Below are positions 40,859 through 54,100 of a DNA stretch of 64,000 bases, in pieces. This DNA comes from Luscinia megarhynchos. Lineage: Eukaryota; Chordata; Aves; Passeriformes; Turdidae. Every line of letters begins with the position of its first letter. Position 1 is the stretch's first letter. The notes beneath the pieces were generated by a model. That model saw nothing but the letters and a program-made list of their open reading frames with translations, ran no database searches and was not told where the DNA came from. The stretch covers positions 32,547,942 through 32,611,941 of the forward strand of contig CM067592.1 of the NCBI GenBank assembly GCA_034336665.1, written 5' to 3'. Position numbers and translations under genes: made by a program.

Positions 40859-40878
40859 TCGAGAAACAGCACTTTCCA

Positions 40879-41128
40879 CTAGATGGAGACAGGACATTGG
40901 ATCACTTTGTCCTCCAGAAGGACACTGACAATCAGGAACACAAAATAAAGCCCAAACATAAGGAAACCCAGGATTTTGTTCATCCTCCACTTGCAGGAAG
41001 CAATGGAGAGGATGACAAAGAGCAGCATGATGAAGAGGAGGACAATCGCGCAGAACAGACCGTTGCTGCTGACTGTCACCGGGGCAAAGCTGTTAACCAC
41101 AGCATACAGGAGCCATGGAAGAGGAAGG
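40879..41128 (-). CDS. SLC24A2: SLC24A2 (NCKX2), terminal coding exon
   Basis: NCKX2 is a plasma-membrane exchanger, abundant in neurons and cone photoreceptors, that extrudes Ca2+ and K+ in exchange for Na+. On the minus strand the acceptor reads ttcttaacag, the exon starts at 41128 with one base completing a Gly codon, and it ends with TAG at 40881-40879. It encodes 82 residues: LPLPWLLYAVVNSFAP, then VTVSSNGLFCAIVLLFIMLL, SIASCKWRMNKILGF and the C-terminal LLEDKVIQCPVSI. This is the last transmembrane hairpin and the family's conserved CPVSI end. The LPLPWLLY start continues the alpha-2 repeat of the previous exon. Paralogues SLC24A1, A3 and A4 differ at the C-terminus, so SLC24A2 is favoured. 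An ATG upstream of the acceptor is intronic and is not the start. Confidence 0.95.
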
Positions 41129-43039
41129 CTGTTAAGAAACAGAAAAATTAATTTAAAACATTGCAGAAGTCCAGAAGGGACCACTAATAAGTTTCTGGTG
41201 ATAATTCAAAACACAACCAAAGGCTTCCTGCATAAAGTGAAGCAGGAAGAGGTGAATTATATTTCCCTTGGCTGGCAAATCTTCTTCCTCTTGAAGAGGA
41301 AAACCCCTTTCATTTGTTTCAAGATTTCACACCATCTGCAGAAGCTGTTTGCACTCCTTCCAAGAGCCTGCCTGACAGAAGAGTGAGTTGCACAGAAACA
41401 TGTCCTCACCATGAAGAAACAGCACTCTGCAAGGCACTGCCTGCAAAATTTCACCCTTAAGTATATTTGTCCACATTTACTGTATAAACCTCTGTTAAAC
41501 TGTGAACTTCAATTGAACTTCAGCTTAACTTCTATTTCTGTGTTTGCTGTCATTGCATTTCTCATCTCTCACGCCATGGAAGGAGACAATATCCCTCTGC
41601 AAGATGTCAAGCTGAAATAAATATTTAAGACACTGATTGGAGCTTAGCAGGCTTAGAAAGCATGAAGTGAGTTGTCAGAAGCTCACAACATTATAACTTT
41701 GAATAAGCAGCTCAGGAGAGAATAATTTATTACAGCTGCAGTACTAACTACACCAGTCTGCAGCTCAACTGTGCCATTTCTGTTTTAAATGTGGCAGACT
41801 GTGCAGGACAAAACCATTTCCATCGTCAGGAAGATTAAACATTTTTTTAAAAGTAAGAAAGCACTGCAAAAGAGAAATAATTTTGTACTGCATCCTCTGT
41901 ACTCCAAGTTGAAGGACATGGTTTTCATGTATTTTTCAGGTTTGCTGCAGGTAGATATTTCAAAGACTTAATGCTTTGAGATTAATAGAAAAGTGGCCAA
42001 GTTTTCCTACTGTATCTAAAGTACTGCCATTAGCTAATGGATGAAGTAAAAAATATACTTACTATACATTCTTACTTCAGGATCCCTTTTTGTACCTTCG
42101 TGCAGTTGCAGGTATATTTTCAGCTGTGAAAACCATGTTCTACAACCAGGCTGTCTGGCACTGTAAGTATGACTGGACCTGTTCTTCTCTTTGTGTGTGA
42201 TGGCAAGAAACAACCAAAGATGGAGAAATTGAAAGTATGGACATGATTTTCTTCCATCCTATGTTGAAGATGGGAATGTAGGAACAAAAATAGAATTTAT
42301 CTGTGTATTTCCTGTACATTTTTGAAGTACTGAGGCATAGATTACACTACTTCTGAACCTGATCCACCTTGGTCTCAAAAGATAAAAAAAGAATTTGAAT
42401 TACAACATTATGCCAGAAATCATTACCTTAGAGCTGCCATGAAGCAGTAAGTGTAAATGGAAAATTTCTGCACAGTCTCATGTAGCTTCACATTGTCAGA
42501 GCTATAAAAAGGGTCCTTTTTGTTAACAGAGAATTGGTTTGTAATTTGGGACTTGTCAGGTATAGAAAAAAAAATTAATCACTTGTCAACAGCAGCCTAA
42601 ACGAGTTACACAAGACAATGACTTTCTGTTTTTATTACAGCAAACATGTTGAATACTGCAGAGGCAATGAATTGCTCCTGACCACCATTTATAAAGAAAG
42701 CTCTAGTATAAGCACAATGAGTGGTAGTAGAAAGCAAACAGCAACCTCACAAAAGTATAAAAAGCTTTGAAATTCCCTTTCGGAACAATGCTCTCGCACA
42801 ATTCTAAAGTGCAATTCACTTGCCTAAGCCTCCCTGTAATATATCAAAGCAGGGATCAGGCAATGAATTTATAACATTTCTTCATCTATCTATAAACTTC
42901 TACTTGCCACAGTAACATTCACTGCATTACTTGCATCACTCTCCTTTTTAAAGATTGCTGCTTGTGGGCAATACCACAGCAATGTGCTATGAACAAAAGA
43001 CTTGCTTAAAGCAGACAATTTTCTTGGTGTAGAACTTAC
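41129..43039 (-). other. SLC24A2: SLC24A2 last intron, 1.9 kb
   Basis: A GT-AG intron on the minus strand. Small ORFs at its left end run over from the terminal exon in other frames. No repeat was recognised. Confidence 0.85.
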
Positions 43040-43206
43040 CCCACTGTGATGTCAAATATATTGCTTCCAACAGAACTGGATACAGCCATGTCCCCCAGAC
43101 CCTTGCGTGCTACAATAACACTGGTAATAAGGTCAGGAATGGATGTGCCAGCAGCTAGAATAGTCAATCCCATGATTTCTTCAGTAATACCAATGGTCTC
43201 TCCAAC
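43040..43206 (-). CDS. SLC24A2: SLC24A2 (NCKX2), alpha-2 repeat exon
   Basis: The minus-strand acceptor ends ttctag at 43207 and the donor gtaagt begins at 43039. The 167-nt exon starts in phase 0 with [17 protein letters not shown] and carries the core of the alpha-2 ion-binding repeat: [31 protein letters not shown] and IFDITVG. Two key acidic residues are seen: Asp at exon residue 25 (IPDL) and Asp at residue 52 (IFDI), 27 apart. That is exactly the spacing of Asp548 and Asp575 of human NCKX2, recalled as essential for cation transport and for K+ dependence respectively. The final GG pairs with the first C of the terminal exon to give Gly. The preserved residues argue for a functional K+-dependent exchanger. 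Confidence 0.96.
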
Positions 43207-43627
43207 CTAGAAGGGTTTTAAAAAACAAAAAATAGAAAAAAGTGTCCTGCAGTGAAGAAATGTTTTCAGCTGTCCTGGACTTCCCCACTAGCTTGGACAA
43301 TACCAGGCAAGATCTGAGAAATATTAGTTTTCACAGATTTCCCCATGGATTAGGAGAAAGATAAAAATAAACTATATAGAAGCATAAGGTATTGACAGGC
43401 AGTTACTGATGCTTCTGATGTTAAGAGAGTGATCAAGTCCTGTGGTCAGGCCAACCACAGCTCTCTGAACTATTTTCCATTTAGTGAGCACTGATTTACT
43501 TCATGATGGTTACAGCTCCCAAAATAAAGCAGCACCCAGCAGGAGACGGGACTCTGATTAGAAATGATCTTTTTCAGGGCAAAACATAATGCAGGGCCTT
43601 TATTTTGTACCAGTATCACCTCCTTAC
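43207..43627 (-). other. SLC24A2: SLC24A2 intron, 0.4 kb
   Basis: A short GT-AG intron between the 90-nt and 167-nt exons. No repeat or extra exon was recognised. Confidence 0.85.
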
Positions 43628-43717
43628 CTGGTGTGCCCACCAGACCATCAAGTAAGAAAAGAAGGCAATCCAGCTGATAGAGCCAAAAAACGTGATAGGA
43701 AAAAATTTTCTTGATGT
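43628..43717 (-). CDS. SLC24A2: SLC24A2 (NCKX2), 90-nt exon after the large loop
   Basis: The minus-strand acceptor ends tttcag at 43718 and the donor gtaag follows 43628. The exon is exactly 30 codons in phase 0: TSRKFFPITFFGSISW then IAFFSYLMVWWAHQ. It matches the NCKX segment of a transmembrane helix followed by MVWWAHQ, leading straight into VGETIGI of the next exon. A 113-residue ORF overlapping this position in another frame is a shadow; the splice boundaries and the join on both sides fix the frame used here. Confidence 0.95.
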
Positions 43718-46700
43718 CTGAAACAGAAACAAGGAGGAACAATGAAGACCTATATTGAAGGGTGACATGCCATACTTTTAATTGCTTCTCAGTATGAGAG
43801 TGGCTTCTCATTTAGTCCAATGGCCTGTTCTAAGCAACCGTTCTGATGATCAGATGATAATCAAAAAACATGTCAAGAAAGGTAAGAAACAGATGTCCTG
43901 ACATTGGTATTTACTTACCTATGCCCCATTCTTCCAATTGCTTCAGTCATAAATTAAGAACTTGTATGATGAATGGCAAGTTCTGGGTTGTAATTTTTAT
44001 AATAACTTGTTACAATGCAGTTTGCATATGTGTTTAGCTCAATAGTGGTTTGACTTCTAAATTTATTAATAATTTCATGTTTCTTCAGAATTAATGTTTT
44101 CAAATTGCTTCAACAGGTGCCCGTATTTTTCCTTCCTACTTTAGTAACTTTTTGCAACAACTTTCACAGTCAGTATAACAAAGACTGCCAAATGGCAGAG
44201 CTAAAAAACATGCACACCTAAAATTTATTTACTCTGCTTGTGAAACCTAACTCACTTTCTCAATAGGTTAAGCATGTATTTTCCATGCTTCATTTTGTAG
44301 AGAAATTTAATGTCAAAATGTTATAAAAACATGCAAAACATACTATCAGACCCTTCAGTGATTTAAAAATTCTGCATAACAGTGAAGTAATTTAATTTTG
44401 ATTTTCACTATCTCCCTTACTAGTGTCAGATTTTGAATAGATAGCGTTCTTGCAGGCAATGAATGGGTTATATTCAGATTAATGGTTTATTTTGGTTCTT
44501 TCCAGTCTTTTGCATTTTCTGTATTTCCTATTGACTAACTGAATATATGTAACAAAAAGAGATCAAGTTAATACTAAAGGAATGAAACAAAACTGCAGTA
44601 CTGCACCAGGCAAACACTATCTAAATCAAATCAGTACTTAAATTTGTTTCGTGAATGAATTCTACTATCTTTCTTTATGGTCACTGACCTCCTGAATTGC
44701 AGATCTTACCCCAGATGATTTCTGACATGTGACTAGCAGAGTCCTATAAATTTGCACAAATAACCAGTAGGACTGCCTGTGGAAGTAAGTTAAAGCACTC
44801 TGAAAGCCTCTTTCAGCTGCTGCTCAGTCCTGCAGTACTCCTTCGCATTTGGTCCTCACTACATCCACTTCCACTCCAGAATTTCTGTGCCCTTTCATGA
44901 CAGGTCATGCCTCTGCTGCACCAGGAGGATCATAAGATTGTGGATCATTCCCAGATGTTGTGGGAGTAGATGGGATTGCAGGGCTTTCTGTGACTTCTGA
45001 AGAGAAATACCGTTTGTTCTGATTCAGATTCTTCAAACCATAATAAACACTTCTTTTTAAGGGAGTTTAGAGAGCTACACAGGCAGCTTTTCTTACATAA
45101 CAAACTCAGCAGGCATCTGTATGAAACAGCTTCATTTAGGAACTGATCACCACGGAACCACAGGGTGGCTGTAGACCTAGAGATGAACAGTGTTTTGGGC
45201 TGGCCATTAGAGCTGGTCAAGCAGGAAGGTCACTGTGTTTTTCCAGCTGAAGCTGAAGACAATGAGGCTGGCCTGTAGCTGAGTGAGACTGCGTAGACTT
45301 TCTGCTGATGTGAGTGGAATGAGCTCAAAACATCAACTGATGTAAAAAGGGTAAAGTCAGCAATGGCAGTTGTGCACATTCATCTACATCATGGTACCAA
45401 CAGAAGATCCCTATCTGCTCCAGCAGCAGGTGCAGCTCCTGACTGTGCTACAGAGTGCTTACTCCCGGTGTGTACTTTGCATAATGCTAAATGTCTTCCT
45501 GAAAACTAAGCATGTTGACTAACATGACCTATACAATTTCACAACTGAATATCCACAGGAACACACTTAAATATGGTATACAGGTTTAACAAGACTGCTA
45601 GAGGGATGGAACACCTCTTCTGTGAGGACAGCCTAAGAGAATTGGGATTGTTCAGCCTGGAGAAGAGAATGAATGGGTGACGTATCTGTGGCCTTCCAGT
45701 ACCTGAAGGGAGCCCACCAGAAAGATGGAGAGAGACTGTTTACAAAAGCATGTAGTGACAGGACAAGAGGACTGAAAGAAAGTAGGTTTAGATTGCATAT
45801 TAGGAAGAAGTCTTTAGTATGAGGATGGTGAGACAGTGGAACAGACTGCCCAGAGAAGCTGCAAATGCCCCATCCCTGGCAGTGTTCAAGGCCAGGTTGG
45901 ACTGGGCTCTAAGCAACTTGATCTAGGGAAAGGTGTCCCTGGTATGTCATGGGGCTGCAACCAGATGATCTCTAAGGTTCCCATCCAACCCAAACCATTT
46001 TATGAATCTGTGATTCTAAACACCCTCATAATATAAATAACTGAACTTCTGTTGTAGTAAAATAAGTCGTCCAGTAAGTGTTTTAAACTAATTACCCTTA
46101 AATAACCACCATGGCACTTGAAAACAACATTTTCATATAAATTCCACTACTATTACAAGCACTGTTTTTAGAACTACTCAAGGTACTTTGGTTGATCTAT
46201 TTCTTGATTGCTTCTCAACTCATTACAGAGTTACTTTTTCAAAAGAGAGTTCTAAATTTCTGTCAAACCAGAAAATATGACAATGAGCTTAGGATATTTA
46301 AAACCTACTCAGGTAGAACTTAAAAGTTTAAATTCAAAATTTTATATGTGTTGGGGGACAGAAGAACTTAATGTGAAAAGGAGCACAATTTGAAAGAAAC
46401 ATATCAATGGTTACAACTATCTGCCACCAGTAGGAGCAGAATTAAGACTTGTAAAAATAAGTGGATCTAAATAGTAATTTCTTCTTTCGAAACTAAACAG
46501 CTAGAACTTTGTTTTCACCATTCTTTGTAGCCAACTTTTCCAACTTTCAACATTTTTCATCTTCCTTGTGAATTTCCTTTCATCTTTTGGCAAGGCATAT
46601 GGTTAATGAGACAATGAAGCAATAAACTTGTTGGAACTGGTTGGTCACAAAATCTGCACAGAGAACCTTGCAGCAATGCAATTTGAATGATCACTGCACA

Positions 46701-49700
46701 ATACTCAAGATTTAAGCATACACTGATTTAAGCAAAACTAATACAACTAGAGTTAGACTGGTCAGTTTATGGTGTGATTATATACACCAAATGGTTCTTG
46801 CAAAACAAGAAGACACTGCCTGAGTCAGACACCCACGGAATTTGGATGGCTAAGAATTACGAGTCAGTAACTTTGCAGCATGTGTACTCCTCGCCTGTCT
46901 TAGCTAATCCTCTCCCACTAAAATTAACTGATAAGCAGCAGTCCAAGATACTTTAATAGGCTTAACACTTAAATTACCTATTTTAAAATGGGTAACATTC
47001 AAATTCAGAAAGGGCAAAATTTAAAGATTGTTCATTTTACAGGTGATGAAATAAAAAATGGTCTCCATAGGTGCAGCTATATAATTTGCATATAGATGAA
47101 AATTTTAAAAAGCCATAGCAAGAATGCTGATTCTTTTTTGTATGCTGAAATTTTTTTCCAGAGTGTAACAACAATAATCATCATGCTTGTTTTGTAACTA
47201 GTTTCAGCATTCTTTTGAGATTTATGCAATATCTATTCCCTAGCTCTTTGAAATACAGAGAGCTGCCAATTCTAAGCATTTCCCTAGAATAATTAGTCAG
47301 AGACAGCAGACAGCAATACTTCCCTCCATCTTTTTCAGTAGCTGTTGTGGTGGTTGCCTTGTAAAGACAGAGTGCAGAGTTTATTAGCAACTGGCTCTTT
47401 TGTGGTCTTAGTAACAATTGAGAGAAGCCGTGGCTCGTTCAGTTCATATGCTATTTTCCTTTAACAAAAACAAAAGGATTTTGTAGTTCCACTGTAGATT
47501 AGATGGATTGGTATTGTTCCTGTCTATCAGAAACCTTAAAAACATTTTTCTCAATACATTTTTATGTATTTATTTAATGTCAGTGTCTGAAAACCAGGGC
47601 TATAAGTAGCAAAAATAGTCCAGAGATGAAGGCCTTTCTTCTTAGAGCTTGATCCTGTAAGGTAGTGTGTGCTGAATAATTTGGAAGGCAACTCTTTTAA
47701 TTTTAGCCAGCATTATTACCAACATCTCTAACCTGAATGATTCAACATGTTTGTCTCGTTCATAAATGTATCTGCATTGCAAAGTTTGATCTTTCTTTCA
47801 CACTTAACAGTGCTTAACTCTGATTACTCAGAACCTGCTCCTCTAAGTGGATCTGCACAGGAACATGTTGTCCTTGTCCCCTTGGTAACAGTACATCTCT
47901 GTATGGCAACAAGAGTTCATGGGAGCTCTTCGTTTGTAATGGGAATTTGCAGAGACAGAAAGGAACTCCCCCATATGGATCCAGTGATGGCAGGAACGGA
48001 GCCCCAGAAGTCATTTTTCCTGTCTGTAGTGCAAAGGGATGGGCAGTGGAGTAAGGTTATAATAAAAGAGGTGGTGTATAATATCTGCTCCTGACCTACT
48101 GGGGCACCGAGGTCACATATTTTTTCTTTCAATCTTTCAATATCTGTTACTCCAGGAGGTTGGCAATTACATATGTGACCTTTACAGAGCCACTGGGGAA
48201 ACGAGCCATTAGTACAGGAAAAATATCCATTATTGTTCAAAACACCTGAGAAAAAATTCAGGAAAGAAATTCCCCAAGGGCACACCTACCTCTGGGATAC
48301 GCCAACAACAATATTGATGTTACAGTAAGGATTTTAATATATACTGGCTTAACACTGTGAGCAGGTGTTATTAAGGCACTAAACACATTAAAACATCTCA
48401 GCTAGTCAATCAGCTGACAGTTAGCTGAACTAATGCATAATCTACTCTAAGTATATAAAAATCTGCATATGTGTGCACCAGAGCATAAGGCAGCAGGATT
48501 TTGCTAACTTTAGAACCAGAGACCTCGTCTATGAAATACTTTTTCTGGAGCTTCTGGGTTTCATGGAGCTAAATGTATCTTGGAACAGTAAAAATAAATG
48601 CAGGCAAACCATCTCCTTTATGTGGAGATAAAATATACATTAGAAAAAAGATTCTAGATGGAAAGAAGAACTAATTGAAAAGTGGACACCCACAGAGGAT
48701 GCCAAAGGCTCCATATGGTCTTTCAAATCAGTATATAGCACACAAGCATTTACTTTATATATGCATATGCTAATCTGAGCATCCTGATGCAGAATTTGGT
48801 TTTCTGACTAAAATTACCACACTTGCAGATCGAGCCCCTGATGGCAGGCCTATCTAAAAAGTCTAGTTGAGTATTATTTTAGGTTTGCTTTAAATTTAAT
48901 CTCACAGATTTCATTGAAAATTATTTTCTGATGCACATGCTGAGCTGTAATAGCAGGCATCATTTAGTTAGGAAGGGATCAGTGGGGATGGCACACAGAA
49001 ATAAGTGAGAATATTTTGAAGATACGTTAATGAAGCATACTTAAAACGTTAGATAGTTTATGCAATCATCTGGTTAATTCTTTGACAGCAATGTTCAAAG
49101 TAAGCAGCTTGTCATACTGATTTAGCCCATTACCTCTTCTGTTAACCTACATGTATTATAAACTACATTATTTGTAGTTTAATAAAATAGTCTGTATGAA
49201 TTAATAGTCTATATAAAAAACTACTCCTTTCAGTGAATGGAGTTTTAAAACTCTGCTGTCCACTTGCCTGTCTGGCACATATAACCATGTTTATCTTTTG
49301 TGGTATGGCAGGGTATTTTAGCTGCTGGATGTCAGCATGGAGTTCTGTTGTGAATGGTACTAGTGTTAATAATCACACCACATCATACAGTTGCAGCCAA
49401 CTTGTCAAGATATTAATTTTCCAAATCTATTATTTACAAAACTGTTCTCATTTGTACAGTAGAGAATATTGGATAAAGTTACAGGTCTACTTATATTACT
49501 TTCAGATTTTCAAAATTCAAAATAATGCCTATAAATCTTTCTCACTCATTTTCACTCATGAAAAAAAATAACAAGGATGATTTTGAATGACAAAAGGAGG
49601 GCATAAATTCAGAAATAAACAATCTTGAAATTCATGAAGTATGTTCTGTGTGTTATGAAACTAAAGTGATTTCCAGAGTTTTCTGTATTCTTTAAGAAAA

Positions 49701-50636
49701 TGAAAGCTTAAAGATTGTGAAGGGGAAAAGCATCAGAATGGAAAACGTCACTTGATAGCCTTTGGAACCTTTTATCTAAAAACAAGTCAGAGATCTTATT
49801 TTAGCTTTTTTCTTGCACTGAATTGCAGTTTTTCAGTGTGTGGGATGGAAAGGTTTTTCACTGTGTGTGAGGAGGAAAAAAGAATTCAGGGTGTTGATTA
49901 TAAGCTTACATGCTGTGCATGCCTCTCTTGCAGCAGTTTTATACCTGTTTTTGATCCAGAAAGGAAAAGAGATTAAAACACCACTAAATTTTTTTTTCAG
50001 CTCTTGGTGCTCTCTCTGTTACTTTCCAAGAGTCCTCCCAGTCGGGTCTATTTGTATATGTGAGTATAAAAGTGGTGAGCCTTGGTAACTTGTCAGTCTT
50101 ACATTACTTCAAGCTGTGTTTAGGACAAAACTAGCAAGTATTTTATACATGAAAGGACTTATGGATCTCATCCTAGTAGGAAAATTAAAAGATTATGGGT
50201 AGAAGAGAAAGGTCTAATGGAACATAAATTTAACAGAAATGCAAATCATTATGTTTGAACTACAAAAAAAATTTGGACAGCCTAAATTCCTTCCAGTCAT
50301 ACCCTTTAGGGCACTACAGATAGACAGATACTCAGCACTCATGTGTTCAGCAGAGATTCAGAAATACAAATGTGAAGGCCCCAAAGAATTTTTCAGACCA
50401 TTCTCTTTATGTCATAAAGTACAAGTGAATACAAATCATAATCCTTATAGAGCTTTTACCTACCAGTTGCTCACAAAGACCCATTCGCATTTGAAGACTT
50501 GAATACTAATGTTGTAACCTCGTCTTCAAAGAAGAAACAATTAAACAAACCTAAGTGCTCTAGTCCATTTTTGGCATTTAACTAGAGAGCCACGCTTTTG
50601 TGCAGGACACACTGACTTAAATCAGCAGTTACTTAC
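43718..50636 (-). other. SLC24A2: SLC24A2 intron, 6.9 kb
   Basis: AT-rich intron with one CR1 copy (45581-46018). ORFs at 47747-48285 on both strands have no recognised content and no splice sites that would keep the NCKX2 frame. The neighbouring coding exons join in frame across it. Confidence 0.85.
45581..46018 (+). mobile_element. CR1 LINE, 5'-truncated, in SLC24A2 intron
   Basis: The + strand carries the end of CR1 ORF2 (ttgttcagcctggagaagag, then cccagagaagctgcaaatgc) and the tail ccaaaccattttatgaatctg-type ending gattct at 46018. It is antisense to SLC24A2. About 440 bp, frameshifted. Confidence 0.9.
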
Positions 50637-50768
50637 AGGTTTTCTGACGTCTGGTAGGGTAGCCCACAGTGGGAAAACAATGGGTAACACGAGAAGATAG
50701 GTGACCTGCTTGCGTGGGGTTTCAGGCCAGGCCAGGCTGAGAGGCTGTTCCTCCTCATCCTCTTCATT
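50637..50768 (-). CDS. SLC24A2: SLC24A2 (NCKX2), exon with end of cytoplasmic loop and next membrane helix
   Basis: The minus-strand acceptor is cttacag before 50768 and the donor is gtaagt below 50637. It is 132 nt, exactly 44 codons in phase 0: [20 protein letters not shown], then [20 protein letters not shown] and VRKP. The acidic [14 protein letters not shown] stretch is the end of the large cytoplasmic loop typical of NCKX2, followed by the first helix of the second membrane domain. It splices in frame to TSRKFFP. This is the most 5' exon I can find; the rest of the loop, the alpha-1 repeat and the signal region are not visible up to 64000, so the gene continues off the right edge. In all, 212 residues of NCKX2 are encoded in the window. 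Confidence 0.94.
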
Positions 50769-51159
50769 CTGTAAGAAAAGCTCTAGTGAGCAGATTATCA
50801 AAGTGGATGAATGAAGTTAGGGATTCTTTCCAAAGGAGTCCAAGGACAGTATCATGTTTCAGGGAGAAGAAAACACTGCATTAACACCACACCTACCTAG
50901 CAATGTTAGCTAGGACACACCAAAAAAGACTTTGGCCAGACTGTGAGGTATCCCTCAGCCTGTGCTGCCTGAGGATGTCCATTTGTGGGCAGGGTGGCAG
51001 TTCCCTTGGGATGCACAGGGTGCCTCTGACAAGTGTTCCCATGGCTTTCCCTTGGGATGTGGGCTAGTCTAGTCAGGGGTTAAGACTTGTCTGGGCTGCA
51101 TCAAGCCTGGCCACACAGACAAGAGAGAATGTGTGCACATATGTGCCCGTGCATGCGTG

Positions 51160-51190
<31 letters not shown>

Positions 51191-54100
51191 ATGTGTATCT
51201 TTATGCATGCATATAGATGTATACATGCATCTAATGTAAGGTTTTGTGAGTAACTTGAAACCTTACTATTAAATATATATGAATATATATTTGCATGTAG
51301 TGTCTTCTCCACAGGGAAATAGGGTAATTCAGGCACCTGTGGAACTCTAGTGCTGAGCTGCTGGGGTCAGGCTGGGCTGCTCAGGGCTCTGCCCACTCAA
51401 ACTGTGACACCAACTAGGATGGAGATGGCCCAGCTTCTCTGGACCCCAACGCTGTTGTGTGTGCTTCCTCTACACGAGGAAAGGGCTTCTCCTTGTCTCT
51501 ACCCAAGACTCTTGTGTTCAGAACAGTCACAACACAGCAGTGTTCCTAACAACTTGGTGCTAAAGCACTCCTCTCCAATTTGTGCTGCTGATTTTCACAT
51601 CAGTCCCTCGTCTCCATTTATGTGTAAGCTGCCCACCTGTCACACCTACTATAGAGTAGATGTATAGGAGCCCTCTCCTATGACAGAAAACACTTGGCTG
51701 CTACACACTTCCCTTTCCTTAGACTGCTTCTGCTAACAAAATGGAGCAGGTATGGGGGGCATGACTGAGCTTTTGGCACGCATGTATTAACATAACTTTA
51801 GAATTGTTAACATGGATAGGTGATGTCTCCAGAACTGCACATAAATTGTAGAATCAGGGAACTGAAAAAATGGCCTGAACAATACTTTCACATAGACATC
51901 TATAATGCAAATGCTGTTAAAACTGAGGAAAGATACGTAGAGAGGTCAATGAAAGATAAAAAAGTCTGAAAAAGAGTACCACTGTTTGACAATGTGAGTG
52001 ATATATGATGATTTCTTCAGGTAGTGTTCTTGGGTTTATTTTTGAAAAAAGATAAGAATTGAGACATCTCCACAATATGCATGTTACCCCTCCTATAGAT
52101 TTATAATTGGTTTCTTTTCAGTTATTGACCTCTATTAAGATTGCTTACATAAACCTTATGGTAATGCTATATGAAACAATCATTTAAATGACCACACCAG
52201 TTGTTCTTTTCTAAGCAAAGGTGTTATTGATGAAATGTCACCATATGTTGATACTGTTAATAACATTTTCTACTTACAGCTAATTTTGAAGAACCGGTCT
52301 GGATTATCGTTCACTATTGTGAACTTCTGAATTGTTCCCTACCAGAACTGATCAGTAATGAAAGAAGCAAGCTCAGCTCCTAGCTTAGGATCTTTCACTA
52401 TGAAGGTATCACCGCGTGTCAGTGGACTGGAAGCAAATTCCTATTTATCTCTTGACACACTGACAAGTTGCAGCTACTTCTGAGTTGCATGTTGATGTCA
52501 ACAGAGGACATTTTGCTAACCCCTATACTTTGTGAAACCCCCAAGTTGCACGACTGTATGACAACAGTGAAGTGAACAGGTCATAATGGTTTTATGATCA
52601 TTAAAAAAATTTAAAAATGTATAACCACAATTTGTAGCACTCAACACAGTACTTCAGAGGTTCCTGAGCAGCTTACTAAGAGGTTAGCTTTTGCCTTTAG
52701 CTTTCAGCTCCTCACTGAAGTGGACATACTATGCTTCATTGCTGGAAATCTACTGAAGCCTGACTTTAGAGGAACTGTGCTGGAGGAGACGTTTGTGAGG
52801 CTACTTCCTAAAACCAAATCAATTTATTTTCCATTTTGGTAGATGCTTTTGGGGTGGGAAAATCAACCTGAGACACAGGCTCAGCTTTGAAAAATGATCA
52901 GTGAGATAAAATTTGATCACAAAAGGACCAATTGAAGGGTTGCCTAGGTAACTCTTTCTGAATGGTCTCTATGTAATTCAATCAGCCAACTCAGCTGGAA
53001 TAAAGCTTTCTAAGTGACTGCAGCATAAACAGCACTGAGTGGCAAAGTACTTCCTGAATTGCCATCTTTAGAGATTAGCCATGATTGACAATTATATTTA
53101 ATCACAACAAAACTTTACATTAGTCTGAGTTTGCACATGAGTCTTAAAAATATCTAGACAGCAATGCCTATGTTGGCTCCTGCAATACTGCACCAGTACA
53201 CATTGTAGTTCAACACTGGGCCTTGCTCTGTTCTCATGTCCGAGTCAAACACCTCTGGGTGTGCATGAACACAGAGGCAGCATGAGTGGCTGTAGAAAAG
53301 AACCACAAAGAATTGCTTTTGGAGACTGCCAGATCTTCCTGAGAAACCCTGATCTATCTGTTCAAGATCTTTCCACCTTCCAGTTATCCTACATCATCCC
53401 TTTCCCCAAGACAACTATCCTCGAAATATAGGGCCAAACACAAGTTCACAGTCCAGGCAAAACAATTTTTTAAATATAGTTTAACTCCAGGATACATTAC
53501 AGATGTTGCAGAATGGATATTCTTTTCCTGTTTTTTAAATTGGATTTGGCATCTCATTTTCAATGCTGACCTCCCAAAAACCAGTGGAAGTAATGAAGTT
53601 CAAAGTATTTGTAGATCTAGCTTTTATGAATTTCAAAGCAATACTAAATTATCCACTGATGTTGAAGAAAAGAACGGGAAATAATTTGGGCAGCTCTAAA
53701 ACCACACAAATGCGAGTGTCATGCTGTGCACTAAGCAGCAGTGACAGAAAATGACTCAGCACAGATTTATGGCAGAGATTTCATGCACTGTCTGTGGCTC
53801 CAGCCATGTACGTCTGAATATGCACTATTACAGTTTGTAGAAACTAATCCTGAAAATATAGTTTTATTTCCATCTGTGTGATGAAAACTCTGTACTTGCA
53901 ATGTTCAGTATGATTATATTCTGCAATGCTAAGAAGAAAATGTAATTATAACATGATATATACCCAGGAATTCAATTGCCTAAACACATATGATGGTACC
54001 ATTTTAGATACCTTCTGGTATCTGCCTTGACCCTCACATGCTGTAACAGAAGTGAAGAATATTCTGCTCACTTTATGATACACCTGCCACCACCATGCAA

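Larger units (their letters stand above)
34015..40878 (-). other. SLC24A2: Probable long SLC24A2 3'UTR
   Basis: No other gene or recognised transposable element lies between the SLC24A2 stop and about 34 kb; the only recognised repeats are simple T/G tracts. The proximal part (40150-40700) is more GC- and CpG-rich. Two minus-strand AATAAA signals lie 10 bp apart at 34033-34038 and 34043-34048, with a GU-rich stretch just downstream on that strand, making a strong candidate end. Other minus-strand AATAAA signals at 34925, 35096, 37287 and 38974 could give shorter isoforms. Mammalian SLC24A2 is recalled to have a several-kb 3'UTR. The extent is inferred. Confidence 0.4.

Noticed and set aside
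41081..41184. ATG at 41184 as start of a short NCKX2-like protein
   Set aside because: The first 19 codons are intron; an acceptor at 41129-41130 and an in-frame join to the alpha-2 exon show this is an internal terminal exon.
43470..43811. 113-codon minus-strand ORF over an SLC24A2 exon
   Set aside because: It is the wrong frame. The exon frame fixed by splice sites reads TSRKFFP...WWAHQ and joins both neighbours.
47747..48285. ORFs of 115 and 122 codons as extra SLC24A2 exons
   Set aside because: No NCKX-like residues, no suitable splice pair, and the known exons join in frame across the intron.
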